DNA of 64,000 nucleotides, from contig JALKBU010004900.1 of NCBI GenBank assembly GCA_023091735.1, forward strand, positions 124,001 through 188,000. The letters run 5' to 3'. Shown here piece after piece: positions 10,501-21,100 of this stretch. This DNA is from Trichomonas tenax. Taxonomy: Eukaryota > Parabasalia > Trichomonadida > Trichomonadidae. How positions within the stretch are numbered: position 1 is the stretch's first letter; every line of letters begins with the position of its first letter. Made by a program: the position numbers and the translations under genes. Under the pieces are notes generated by a model, which had not been told where the DNA came from, searched no databases, and saw nothing but the letters and a program-made list of their open reading frames with translations.

Positions 10501-13500
10501 CTTCGTAAATGTTAAGCAAAATATTGTTATCTATGGTGCTTATTGCGTTTAGGAAAAATGACCAGCAAGTATTGAGATTGTTGACATTGAGGGAGTTGGA
10601 AGCGAACAAGTGAAGAATAAACATATGATATTGCTTTGAAAGTAACAATTCCTTAGAATAAATTGTACTTAAGTTTTCGAAGAACTTGAATTGAGTGTAA
10701 TCACTTGTGAGTGCCATAATGGTTATTATAAGGATTCCATAAGTATTCCATCTTTCCTTGTAATCAGCATCATTGGGAAATCCAGTAAATCTACCAAAGG
10801 ATTCAACAACTGCATTAAATAACGGTGATAAACTGTGCTCCCACCACCCTGCACAAACAAATAATCTGAGCAATTTCAAAGTTTCAAGAGCAGGTGGAAC
10901 CTCATCCAAAAATCGTAAGATAACTCTCTGATGAAGATTTATAGAAAGTTCTGGATCAACATCGCTTCCAAATATTGTCATTGTCTTTATTGCACGTATT
11001 AACGCTTCTCCTTTGAGTTCTTTCAGAGCTTTGACGCAGAGCGATATTATGTTATTTAAGATAGTACATTCAAGAATTCGAGTTGATTCAACAGTTTCTA
11101 TTTTTTGTTGATCGACAGTTGAATTATTTGGAGATTTATTTGGTTCCTGGAGTTCCGAATTGCAAGCATCAATAAATGGTGTTGGTGTTAAACCAAACCA
11201 CAACTCATCAAATATAAGGAATTCTTCGGCATTTTGTAATTTATATGAGCTTTCAATACTTTTACCATCAATTATATCGATGATTTGTGGAGAATTATCA
11301 GTAAAATCAGATGGCATTCTGCACTGTTCAAATGTGGTGAAATAGATTGGCTGAGAAGACAAATTAGATGATGTTACACCAAAATGAAGTAATTTTTGAA
11401 GATCTACGATAAAATCTGATAATTGGAGATTTCTTGTTGACTCGATAATTGAACAGAGAGTTAAAACTATATAACTAAGTAACTCTTGGTTGCAATTCTT
11501 CTTGAACAAGATGCAAATGAATTCAAAGATTGTCTTTAACATTGAGGGTCTTTGGATTTGAGCTAGATTGAACATGTCAAGTGAATCAGCAACCCTTGTC
11601 GTTAGCAAAGTGAAGAGTGAAATCCAAAATCTCTCGGAATCGACAAATTCGGTTAAAATAGGTGATATTTTATCGAAATCCTTTTGATTGAAACTGGCTT
11701 CATTATGTGAACAAAGTACTGAATAAGCATTGATGTACTTTTCAATGTTTTCGTTTGATAGAGCAGATATTAAGCTGAAAGGAATCGATACTAAAATATC
11801 TGGAACATTAATTATTAATTTTTGCGCAAACTCACTCTTATCATTCGATAATACATAAACGATTAAAGCACTTGAAGGAGTAAGCTTCATCTTGACCATA
11901 TCAATGATGAGGTTTTCAAGATCAATATCTTTAACGTCACAATGAATAACTAGATCAATGAAGAAATGCAAAACTCGAGCTGCCTTTTTTGAATATTGAC
12001 CTCTCTTCTTCGTATTAAATATCAATGGAATGAGTGATGAAACAGGTTGAAATGATTCGGTCCAAATCTTATAATCAACAAATAGATCAGTGAAATTCTG
12101 CCAGTTCATCTTTCCTGGATAGTTACAGAAATCGAAACACATTTTAGCAACACTTTCAGTTATCATTTCAACTCTTTGGGAAAGGATAACTTTGATGAAT
12201 CCTAAGAAGTTTGACTTTGTTATTGAAACATAGCCCAAAAGTGAGCAATTCAACAAGCACTCCAGATATTGTGAGAAAATGATAGGATCTTTCTCGTCCA
12301 TGAGTTTTTGTATGAGTCTAGGAACGAGATTAATAATTGGAGCGAATACAGAAATTCCATTGTAATCAATGTTGAGAACTCCTCCTCCTGTCTGATAACT
12401 GACCTTTTCCTTGATATCAGAGCTATCCCTTGTTTTTGGATTCCTTTCAAAGACCTCTAGTTCGGACTTTAAATAAAATGTGGATCTAGGAGGAGAGTTT
12501 TGGGATCCAATTGTAATTGATGATCGCCTGTTCTTATTTTCAATATAAAGAACTCGCTTGTTATTGATGAATAAATCAAGCTTATCTTCATCTAAATTTA
12601 TTGCTATTTTATGCCATAATCTTGATGGGAGTTTGAATGCATGATCATTAGAGATGAGTTTGTCATTATCAAAACGGAATTCATAGCCTCCTGCACTGAA
12701 TAAAATGAATGATGATTTGAACTCATCAATTCTGAAATAGAATGAAATAGGAATTTGGCCAAATATCATGTAAGATCCTTCGCGACCTTCTTGGAACTGA
12801 ATAACCGCTGTATGTGGGAAATCTGGGTTGGTAAGTTTGATTAAAATTTCTGGGTTGTCAACTGCTTTCTCCGCGAATTCCTCAGTAAGATACTGAACTC
12901 CAATTTCTGGTAGAATTGGTGATTCAAAGATAATGTATTTCTTTTCGATCAAGTATTTTCCTGCAGAATAACGGTCGAAGATAGAAGAGAATGTGATTGT
13001 ATTAAGTTTCGGAATTAATGATGGAATTCTGATGATTGCATAGTTTTTCTCTTTTGAGTCTTGAAGTTCGGCATATGTGAGCTTTTGTAACTGCTCTTGT
13101 GTTAAAGTTGATAACTTATCATCAAACAATTGAATAACGAGATTGTCGATAATCTCATGTGGGCCATCAATTGCAAGTATTGATAAAAGATCGAGGAATT
13201 GATTACTTATTACCCACTTGATAAATTGATCACACAATAGTACAAGTCTAATTTCAGATGATTCTGTAAGAAGTTTCTGAAGTGTCTGAATAAAGTTTGG
13301 TGATTTTTGAAGTTCCTCAAGTGTAACGAGTAAGCAGTCGATATATGTAACAGGCGGGAATGCCCTACAAAATCCGTCAAATGCTATTAGAGCAGAATCT
13401 TGTCCATTGATGATAACTTGCACAATTTTGCTGTAGTAAATCTCAACACTATCGTAATTATTAATATTGTTGAACATAGTAATAAGCAGGTCCTGGAAAC

Positions 13501-14617
13501 CTTTATATGTTGAGAAATTCTTTTTGAGTTCATCAAATTTTGTTTGTGCTAGAATTACTGACATAAATTCTTCAACCTCATTGGAAGTCATATGCTTGCA
13601 AACAAAATCAACTAATGCACTGCAATCAAACATGAATTTCCAAGGAGGGAAAAGATTGGAAAGTAATGAATGTCGGAATTCAGATTTTTGCAAACTTACC
13701 AACAAGAGGTACAATCTCTGATCCTCAATGGACATTTCCTTAACTGAGTGAGGAAGAAATGAAAGTGTTTTGATATAAATTGAATTTTTTTGAATTAATT
13801 TCAAAATATCATGAAGGATGGAATTAGGAGCATCAATGCACATCTCTGAAAACTTTAATCCAATAAGATCCGGGATCTGAGTTTGAACTTTGAGAATATC
13901 AGTATAAAAAGTGATATCCTTGAGCTCAATGATCTTACTATTGAACAATGTAAAGTGTTGCTCGAAGTCAGTGATCTTTCCAATCTTTTTATACAAAGCT
14001 CCAATGACATAAATGCTTTCTGGAAGAGATGCATTGATTGTTAGTGTTATTGTTTCAATTAATTTCGGTATTGATTTGAGTGATGAAATAGATGATTTTA
14101 GAATTGCATTTCGTAAAAAATTGAATAAAATTGGGGAAGAGGGAGATGAGGAATAAACTGCATTTAAGAACTCATCGGTTGTTGCGTATTCTAAAAATGA
14201 GTTGTTACTCAACATATTGGTAAGCAATTTTTCTGATTTGGAAAGGTATCCATTTTGTTGATTCTCTATTAATGAAAAAACGATTCTGCCGAAAATATCA
14301 GACATATCTGATCGCTTGGGTATGAAGACAGATGCAGATTTTAAGTACTTAAAGAATTGTTCAGCATCTTGTTTCTGATTTACGAAAGCGCAGAAGTGTG
14401 GTGCCACTAATGTAATCAGTACAACACATTCTTTAGAAATCGGCTGACTAAGAAGCTCCGAATCATTTAAAGGTTCATAATAATCGATATATTGTTTAAC
14501 ACTTTGTTGAATCAGCTCTAAAGACTTTCCCTCTGCTGCATGTTCAACTAGCTCCTGGAAAGGATTCTTCGCTTTGCCTTCACCGACATGAGAAAACCAC
14601 GATTTCACCTTATCCAT
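7568..14617 (-). CDS. BEACH-WD40 protein, WDFY3/ALFY-like
   Basis: 2,349 residues from an ATG at 14617. Order of parts: a long helical ARM-like N-terminus; a concanavalin/LamG-like sandwich at about 600-715 (ending near ITIGSQNSPPRSTFYLKSE); more helical repeats; a short coiled coil near 1,400-1,470; a PH-like domain about 1,600-1,730; a BEACH domain about 1,750-2,030 with the hallmarks YLGILNFLADRSF, MPWIICNRD and HYSSAAVVMHFLLRIQPF; WD40-type repeats to about 2,280; and a C-terminal Cys-rich finger with paired CxxC motifs. BEACH proteins act in membrane traffic, lysosome biology and selective autophagy. The architecture best fits ALFY/WDFY3, which also ends in a FYVE finger, but the finger here lacks the basic phosphoinositide-binding motif. 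No clear Inr was found. Confidence 0.88.
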   Translation of the reverse strand: MDKVKSWFSHVGEGKAKNPFQELVEHAAEGKSLELIQQSVKQYIDYYEPLNDSELLSQPISKECVVLITLVAPHFCAFVNQKQDAEQFFKYLKSASVFIPKRSDMSDIFGRIVFSLIENQQNGYLSKSEKLLTNMLSNNSFLEYATTDEFLNAVYSSSPSSPILFNFLRNAILKSSISSLKSIPKLIETITLTINASLPESIYVIGALYKKIGKITDFEQHFTLFNSKIIELKDITFYTDILKVQTQIPDLIGLKFSEMCIDAPNSILHDILKLIQKNSIYIKTLSFLPHSVKEMSIEDQRLYLLLVSLQKSEFRHSLLSNLFPPWKFMFDCSALVDFVCKHMTSNEVEEFMSVILAQTKFDELKKNFSTYKGFQDLLITMFNNINNYDSVEIYYSKIVQVIINGQDSALIAFDGFCRAFPPVTYIDCLLVTLEELQKSPNFIQTLQKLLTESSEIRLVLLCDQFIKWVISNQFLDLLSILAIDGPHEIIDNLVIQLFDDKLSTLTQEQLQKLTYAELQDSKEKNYAIIRIPSLIPKLNTITFSSIFDRYSAGKYLIEKKYIIFESPILPEIGVQYLTEEFAEKAVDNPEILIKLTNPDFPHTAVIQFQEGREGSYMIFGQIPISFYFRIDEFKSSFILFSAGGYEFRFDNDKLISNDHAFKLPSRLWHKIAINLDEDKLDLFINNKRVLYIENKNRRSSITIGSQNSPPRSTFYLKSELEVFERNPKTRDSSDIKEKVSYQTGGGVLNIDYNGISVFAPIINLVPRLIQKLMDEKDPIIFSQYLECLLNCSLLGYVSITKSNFLGFIKVILSQRVEMITESVAKMCFDFCNYPGKMNWQNFTDLFVDYKIWTESFQPVSSLIPLIFNTKKRGQYSKKAARVLHFFIDLVIHCDVKDIDLENLIIDMVKMKLTPSSALIVYVLSNDKSEFAQKLIINVPDILVSIPFSLISALSNENIEKYINAYSVLCSHNEASFNQKDFDKISPILTEFVDSERFWISLFTLLTTRVADSLDMFNLAQIQRPSMLKTIFEFICILFKKNCNQELLSYIVLTLCSIIESTRNLQLSDFIVDLQKLLHFGVTSSNLSSQPIYFTTFEQCRMPSDFTDNSPQIIDIIDGKSIESSYKLQNAEEFLIFDELWFGLTPTPFIDACNSELQEPNKSPNNSTVDQQKIETVESTRILECTILNNIISLCVKALKELKGEALIRAIKTMTIFGSDVDPELSINLHQRVILRFLDEVPPALETLKLLRLFVCAGWWEHSLSPLFNAVVESFGRFTGFPNDADYKERWNTYGILIITIMALTSDYTQFKFFENLSTIYSKELLLSKQYHMFILHLFASNSLNVNNLNTCWSFFLNAISTIDNNILLNIYEGIFTNGEVVIDKMNDVSIMSSRFTTNPKQYSSTIAQIKANSLDKYNHLIETTKNQLKQINDTITELRIAYKGESDEIFKSKIAKIMEFSEKIKKYCTEIEMFQFKIRFNIISHKKERSAYHLWSILPRIPNGKYQLCPTVHPLSTPLLFVPCSSQIDLSKASEYFDYQKTKMYTTINDIKIQHSFIPPTLSKFVSMPFFPFDEKLCDFMFRSSFFHYKGIKRFTTITIVYGTTRVTCALGYAETGYYIITEAGSKDGKLILEKNQSNIAVATFLDSIAYKYYGSCSLFFGHCVLFMSAQHVVNCVKRSYCHDPIAVELWFSRGYSLFFVFETQKIRDDFIALVNHRECFPISDSFFGPTYSTRVANYVNDKNSIKKVTNEWVLGKISSLTYLGILNFLADRSFSNFCQYPVMPWIICNRDLSKPMGQQDAERAENFNETFRSSAPDLHFYGSHYSSAAVVMHFLLRIQPFSNLHFELHNGFDHKDRLFADINNEYKAASATSSHNVEELIPEFFLLPEFLYNTNKIPVPISSRGKDQSSITLPSDVKNSVDFVWKLRQQLDEIDGLEKWIDLIFGCNSRGENAKDHKNLFYPSTYGVYPSLIGEGEAFEQMKRCFGQTPTQLFTETHPAKNIIMFKRTTLLADADAIMMQKINTKIDDSVSDPIICMYSNHIHITSSITHFSILKHSSIISYNDGLMEWQCNINSIVRSAFSFEKLLFCAALQRGSMIFCRSHCNTNGEITGYYTLSSTAAPHSDSMDIRCCTISSHHYAAAEIIGTTLYAFHVGTGLLIRSIELKSNGKAVSVVIDDSFGCFIIFSEFSVEVWTLNGTFVGISEFNSKSLCACIACNDASSTSASCHEDGFIRLWRCDATKSKVIMLREIKIPFTDAISVELAKSGSVLICVSKSGIGYAVSARGAGIGFFSKKLACECAKCGSKGKLFECQSCGLFYCSNCVMSNAGTICNDCLDKIEECADINF

Positions 14618-15114
14618 TTTTTACACAAATTTGGAGAGCTGATTTCGTCCAAAATTTTAGGGATATAGTTATAATTTTCCGGATTTACTTCACTCATATC
14701 GGATCATTGCATATGACGATGCATGAAGTCTATTCAAACAAGAATCAGATCCATATCAAATTAGGAACGATTTTACTTGATGTCTTTTAGCATGGATTCA
14801 TTTGCACCTCATTTTTCATCGAGCAAAATTTCATAGCTCTGAGATAATGGTTACGATAAAGTGCCTATTTTGAATTCTCAAAAATACATTAATGCAATTG
14901 TACTTAAGTTAGTTTGAGAATACATTAAACTGGCTCTATTTAATTTAGTGCTTTAATTATAATTGATATCTATAAATATTTTTAAATTTTCATCAATATA
15001 AGTTATTTTTGTTGAATGTTCAGATTATATATCATGAGTGTTGGTAATATTTACAGTGATAGAGATATCATATTTTTTCAATTTTTTTTCTAAAAATCAC
15101 GTTATTTTTTGTTG
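14618..15114. other. Divergent intergenic region, BEACH / dynein
   Basis: 497 bp of AT-rich DNA between two divergently transcribed genes. It must hold both promoters. The only initiator-like site near the dynein start is TCACG at 15097-15101, which departs from TCAYW at the last base. No RNA gene or repeat was recognised. Confidence 0.5.
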
Positions 15115-18100
15115 ATGTCTGATCGCGTTACAAGGGCGCGTGACCGTCTCACATCAAATGAAAAAGAGTACATGAAAAAGAGAGCCCTAAGTCACAAATT
15201 AGGCAAATTAAATCCGGATGAAGCGGTTAAAATTCCGAAAATTGGAGATTGGAATTTGGGTCAAACAAAGATAGAACCTGATGACAAGGATCTTGATATT
15301 CTAAATCAGCCTGTAGATATGGGCCCACTCGATCCGTTGCAAAATGCTCCCCCAATCTCTGCAATCATTGATTTTAATCCTAAAGCAACGAAAACTGTTT
15401 GTTCAAAAACACGTTTTGATGCTCCTTACAAAATTAAAGCACCACCTCCAGTTACAGAACCACTCTATTCCGGTGGACAAGCGCCAAAATCTTTCGCTGC
15501 AGGCACAACATCGTCAGATATCAGCCAAATTATATGCTCTAAATTAAAACAGCCACCTAAGCCATTACCACCGTTACAAGAAACAGCACAAAAAGAATCA
15601 ACAGACTTCTTTTTACCAATTGAATTATTCGATGATTCAAATTACGAACAATATCCACTTGATTATTTACTTCAGTATCCTGATGCATTCTCAAAATATA
15701 CACTAGTGAACGGAAATACTGTCTGGAAGAAATGCAAAGTTACAGAATACGATGCAGAATCAAGGATATTCACAATTCAATGGGGAAATTCGACGAAAAC
15801 AAAGAAAGTTACGCGATTTAATCTCCGTTTTGCGTGCGAAGACGAAGAAAAATTTAATAAGCGTATTGAAGCCGCGCAAATTGGTTGCAGAGCTTATGAA
15901 ATGGAGTTTAGACTTAACTCAAGAATCAATCAAATGCCGATAACTGATTTACCGGAATTACCCGAAAATACAATAAATCAAATAACGGATTTAGCTATAA
16001 AACGTACAACAAAAGAATATCCTAAATTAATCAACAGTTTATCGAGTGAAATTAAAGATGAATACCGCAAACTCAATAATACACTCGAATTTGCTTACAA
16101 TCTCGAATTAAATCCTCTAATCCCGGATAGAGATGAATTTTTAGCTTTGATTTCAAAACCACAAACAACATCAGAATTTGGATTAGTTACAGAAAACATT
16201 CTAACTTATCCTGAAGTTAAAACAAATATTAATGATGAACATCCATATGAAAACGACTTGATATTCAACTGTATACAGAAGATGTTTGTTACTGTTCAAC
16301 ACTATGCAGATTTGACGTTTTTGAGCGGTACTTCCAATAATTTGATCACTTTGGAAGCTTTCATTGCAGACCAATATCAAATGCTTGCCGAAAATGGTAA
16401 AGTTTATAGAGGTAAGATACAAGAGATGCTTGAAGCCCTTGCAAGCACGACAATTACCCAGGTGATGCAAAAAACTGGTCAGAAAGAAATCAAGAAATTA
16501 GAAAAAATGTTAAATATTGGTGTCAGAATGACAAACTCTCAAGCAATTATTAGCGCGCAAAAAACACTCGAGCAGTACTTAAATATCTTCCAACAACATA
16601 TCGACAACGAAGGAGAAATACAGCCCCAATTTTTATTAGATTTGATCTTCGAAAATCAAACACTTCAAGTCATTCCTTCACCTGCTTCATTCATCGATCA
16701 AATTGTTTCTGTTCTTCCTCAATTAGAATCAACACTTCTTGATATTCCAACAATTGTAATGCCTATGGTCGAATTCAATATTTCTAATATGTTTTTTGAT
16801 AATGTTATAGAAGAAATTAATGAAACTCATGATTTACTTGAAGAAACTCTTAACAAACTTTTCGAAAAAGTGAATGCATTCTTAGACTCCTATAGATTCT
16901 TTGAAACATCGCTTAGCTTGAACACAGATAACTTCATCAAAGAATTCGATCCTGATGGCACCAGACCATTAGAAGATTATCACAAACAAATTTCAGATTT
17001 GAAGAAAATCCGGAAAATCTTGATACAAGAAATGAAGCCAAAAGTGAAAATAGGACCATTCGAAATCCAGTGCAGTTCATTTTGCGAAATGATGGCTTTT
17101 CATACTCATGAAAATTATACATTGTTATTGAAGCAATTCAAACAATATGCATCCAAAGAAGTATCTGATTTGCAAGCAGTATTCGACGAAATAATGGAAA
17201 AGTTGAAATTAGTGCCAACGACTCCAGAAGAGCTTAATGAGCTAAAGAACTTCTCGACACTTGTTAAAAATCAAGATGAAGAAAGAAAAGCCAAAATCAA
17301 GAAGATCACCGAGAGATATGATTTCCTGAACTTTTATCAATTCGAGATTTCAAATGAAGAGGCTGAAGAATATTATAAATTGCTGAGTATGCCAAACAAA
17401 CTAACATTGATGCTTGATGATGTTGAAAGGACGGTTCAGGTTGAGAGAATCAGGATGATCAAGGATTTGAGAACAAATCAGAAGAGTTTAGAAAAAGAAA
17501 CATCAGAAATCGCAAAGACAATTCCACATATCATAGAAAAATACCAAGATTTGGAAGATTCAATCGAAGCATATGATGCAGTTACTGAAGTTGACAAGGA
17601 GCTTGCAAGACTCAAAGAACTTGATTCTAAATATAGCAATCAAGATTCTATATTCAGTTTCGATGCTGCACCATGCAGAAGTCTTGATAAGTTATGTCAA
17701 GAATTCGCTCCAATATCAATATTATGGAATCTTGCAAGTGAATGGAATAGCACAAGCTCTCAATGGCTTGATACTCCATTTTTACAAACCAAGCCTGATC
17801 AAATGAATAACTTTATCGCACTTTGTATCAAGAAGATTCAGAAATTGAAGAAAGACTTGATTCCACATCAGGATTTAATGAATCACGTTCTTCTTCCTCT
17901 CGCAGATTCAATAAACAAGTTCAAACAGCCACTTCAATTGATATCCAAACTCAGACATCTTGGTATCAAAACTAAACACTGGGAGCAAATATCCGAGATT
18001 GTTGGATTTAATTGCGTTCCAACAATGGAACTCACGCTCCAAGGATTCCTTCAGATGGATCTTGGAAGATGGGGTCAACAAATTACAGAGGTTGCCAGTG

Positions 18101-21100
18101 TTGCTATGCAGGAATATGCAATTGAATCAGTCTTAGATAAACTCGATTTGGAACTCGAAACCACTCAATTTATCACTGTGCCATTTAGGGACTCCGGGCA
18201 ATTCATTATCTCTGGAGTTAATGACATTATTTCCATTATCGATGATCAATTAGTAACATCTCAGACACTCTTAAGCTCACCATATATTGCACCAGTCAAA
18301 AAGAGAGCCATCGAAAGACTTGATTTCCTTAGGCATTGTCATCAAACAATGGAAGAATGGATATCCTGCCAGAGACAATGGTTGTATTTGCAGCCAATTT
18401 TCAGCGGAAGTTCAATTCAAAAGAATTTACCACGTGAAGCATCCAGCTGGGCAAATGTTGATAAAATGTGGGCATCCTCAATGACACTTACTCATAATCA
18501 TCCTTCGTTTGTCAATGTCATGAAGCGTGATAAAATTTACGAGACTTTTAAGGAATGCAATAAACTCCTTAGCTTTGTCTATGAAGGATTGAATACATAC
18601 TTAGAATCAAAGAGACAAGGATTTCCAAGATTCTTCTTCTTATCCAACGATGAAATCATTGCAATTCTCTCGACCACAAAAGATTTTGCCGAAATTCAGA
18701 AATCATTTAAGAAATTGTTTGAATATGTTAATTCTTTGACAATCACACCAGAACATATAATCACTGAGATGCATGATTGTGCGACTGAAACAGTTCCACT
18801 AATTAACCATATAGATGCAAATACAGAAGAAATTGAAGAATGGATGAACAATTTCGAAGATGAAATGAAGAACACTATCAAGCTCAAAATCCAAGATGCT
18901 GTTTCACTATTTCCAAAGAAGAAGAAATCAGAGTGGATGGAAGAATTTCCGGCCCAAGTTGTTTTAATTGCTAATCAAATTTTGTGGACACAGCAAATAA
19001 CAAACTCGCTAAGGTCTCAAAAGAAGAAAAGTATCGTCAATATGCAATCCAAATATTCTTCGATGCTTGACGAACTCACAGAAATGATCAGAACTGATTT
19101 ATCACCAGGAATGAGAATGCTCGCCTCATGTTTGTTGATTTTCGAAGTTCATAATCGCGATATCATCAATCTAATGGTAAGAAATAATGTTGATGACATT
19201 GAAAATTTCGTTTGGGAACAGCAGTTGAGATATTATTGGGAAGATGAAACAGTAATTGTCAGATCCATCAATAACAACTATGAGTATTCTTACGAATATG
19301 CAGGCAACTCATCAAGACTAGTCATCACACCATTAACAGATCGATGCTATCAAACTCTTTTGGCTGCATTCAAGCAAAACTTAAGCGGTGCTCCCAGTGG
19401 ACCTGCTGGAACAGGTAAGACTGAAACAGTCAGAGATTGCGCAAAGGCCCTTGGAAGGCCATGTGTCGTCTATAACTGTTCTGAAGAAGTTACACCTGAA
19501 CAAATGTCACAGTTCTTTGCAGGTCTTGCAACATCTGGTTCATGGTCTTGCTTCGATGAATTCAATAGAATCAATATAGAAGTTCTATCTGTCATTGCTC
19601 AACAGCTAAGATGCATTCAAAACGCAATTGCTGGCCAATGTGAGCAATTCATCTTAGATAACCGCCAATTGAAATTAAATCCAGGTTGCGCAGTTTGCAT
19701 AACTATGAACCCTGGTTATGCAGGCAGAACTGAACTTCCGGATAATCTCAAGGTCATATTCCGGCCAATTGCTATGATGGTTCCTGATTTTGTATTCATT
19801 TGCGAAATTATGCTCTTTTCGGGTGGTTTCATTGCTGCATCAACACTCTCAATCAAATTGGTTGCAGTTTTCAAACTGTGCTCAACACAATTATCCAATG
19901 CTATCCACTATGACTGGGGTCTCAGAACAATGAAGACAATCTTGATGATGGCAGGGGAGACAAGGATTAAGAAACCAGATATGAAGGAATTTTTGATATT
20001 AGTTGAATGCATTTGCATTTGCATTGAACCAAGATTGAAGTCTGATGACGTCGCATTGTTTGAAGATATTATTGTCGATGTCTTCCCTGATGTCAAGCCG
20101 GAGAAATACATTCCTGATGATATTAATGATGCATTAACTGAAGGCTACAAGATTAATGGTGGATTCCCTGAACCCAAATACATCAGAAAAGCAAAGGATG
20201 TTTATGATACAATGGTTCAAAGGCAAGGAACAATGCTGGTTGGCCAAGCAATGAGTGGTAAGACAATTTGCTGGAAGGCTCTCAAGTACGGTCTAGACAA
20301 GCTTTCAGAAAAAGATAGTTCCCTTAAAGTTGACGTTAAATGCTTGAATCCAAAATCTGTCACCATATCAGAGCTTTATGGTTTGTTTGATCCAATTACA
20401 ATGGGATGGAGCGATGGCATACTATCAAATGCTATCAGAGAAGATTCGAAAGCTGAAGATAATCATTATCATTGGATTGTTATCGATGGGCCAGTTGATT
20501 CACTATGGATTGAGTCAATGAATTCTCTTCTCGATGATAACAGAGTTCTATGCTTACCAAATAACGAAAGAATTAACCTTGGACAAAACGTTAAACTATT
20601 GTTCGAAGTTGATTCACTTGCCCAAGCATCGCCGGCTACAGTTTCTCGATGTGGTATGATTTTCTTCGACACAGAAGATATCAAGTGGCAATTTGTTACA
20701 GACATGTGGCTTGCAAGTATCAAATCCAAATTTCCATTAGTTGAAAACTTATTGAAGACACTGTTCCCCAACTACATTCCAAAGTTAATTCAGTTTGTTA
20801 CAAGCGATGCCCAACAGGCTGTGAAGCAAAATCCACTTTTCATCCTCAAAACCATGTTGTCTATTATCGAATCATTTTTCGATATTTTGAGGCAATATGA
20901 ACTTGTCACAAGTCCAGATACAGATGAACAAAAACAAGTTGATCCATTGAATCATTCATTGTATACATCATCTTACAACTCCAGGGCTGCTACGATATTT
21001 GGTATTATTGAACCAGAAAAGGTTCCACTCATTTTCGAGAGAATTTTCATTTTCTCAGTAATCTGGTCTTTTGGTGCTTCACTTGTTGAGGATTCCAGAA

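Noticed and set aside
15109..15114. TTG start two codons before the dynein ATG
   Set aside because: Eukaryotic nuclear genes start at ATG; the next codon pair leads to ATG at 15115.
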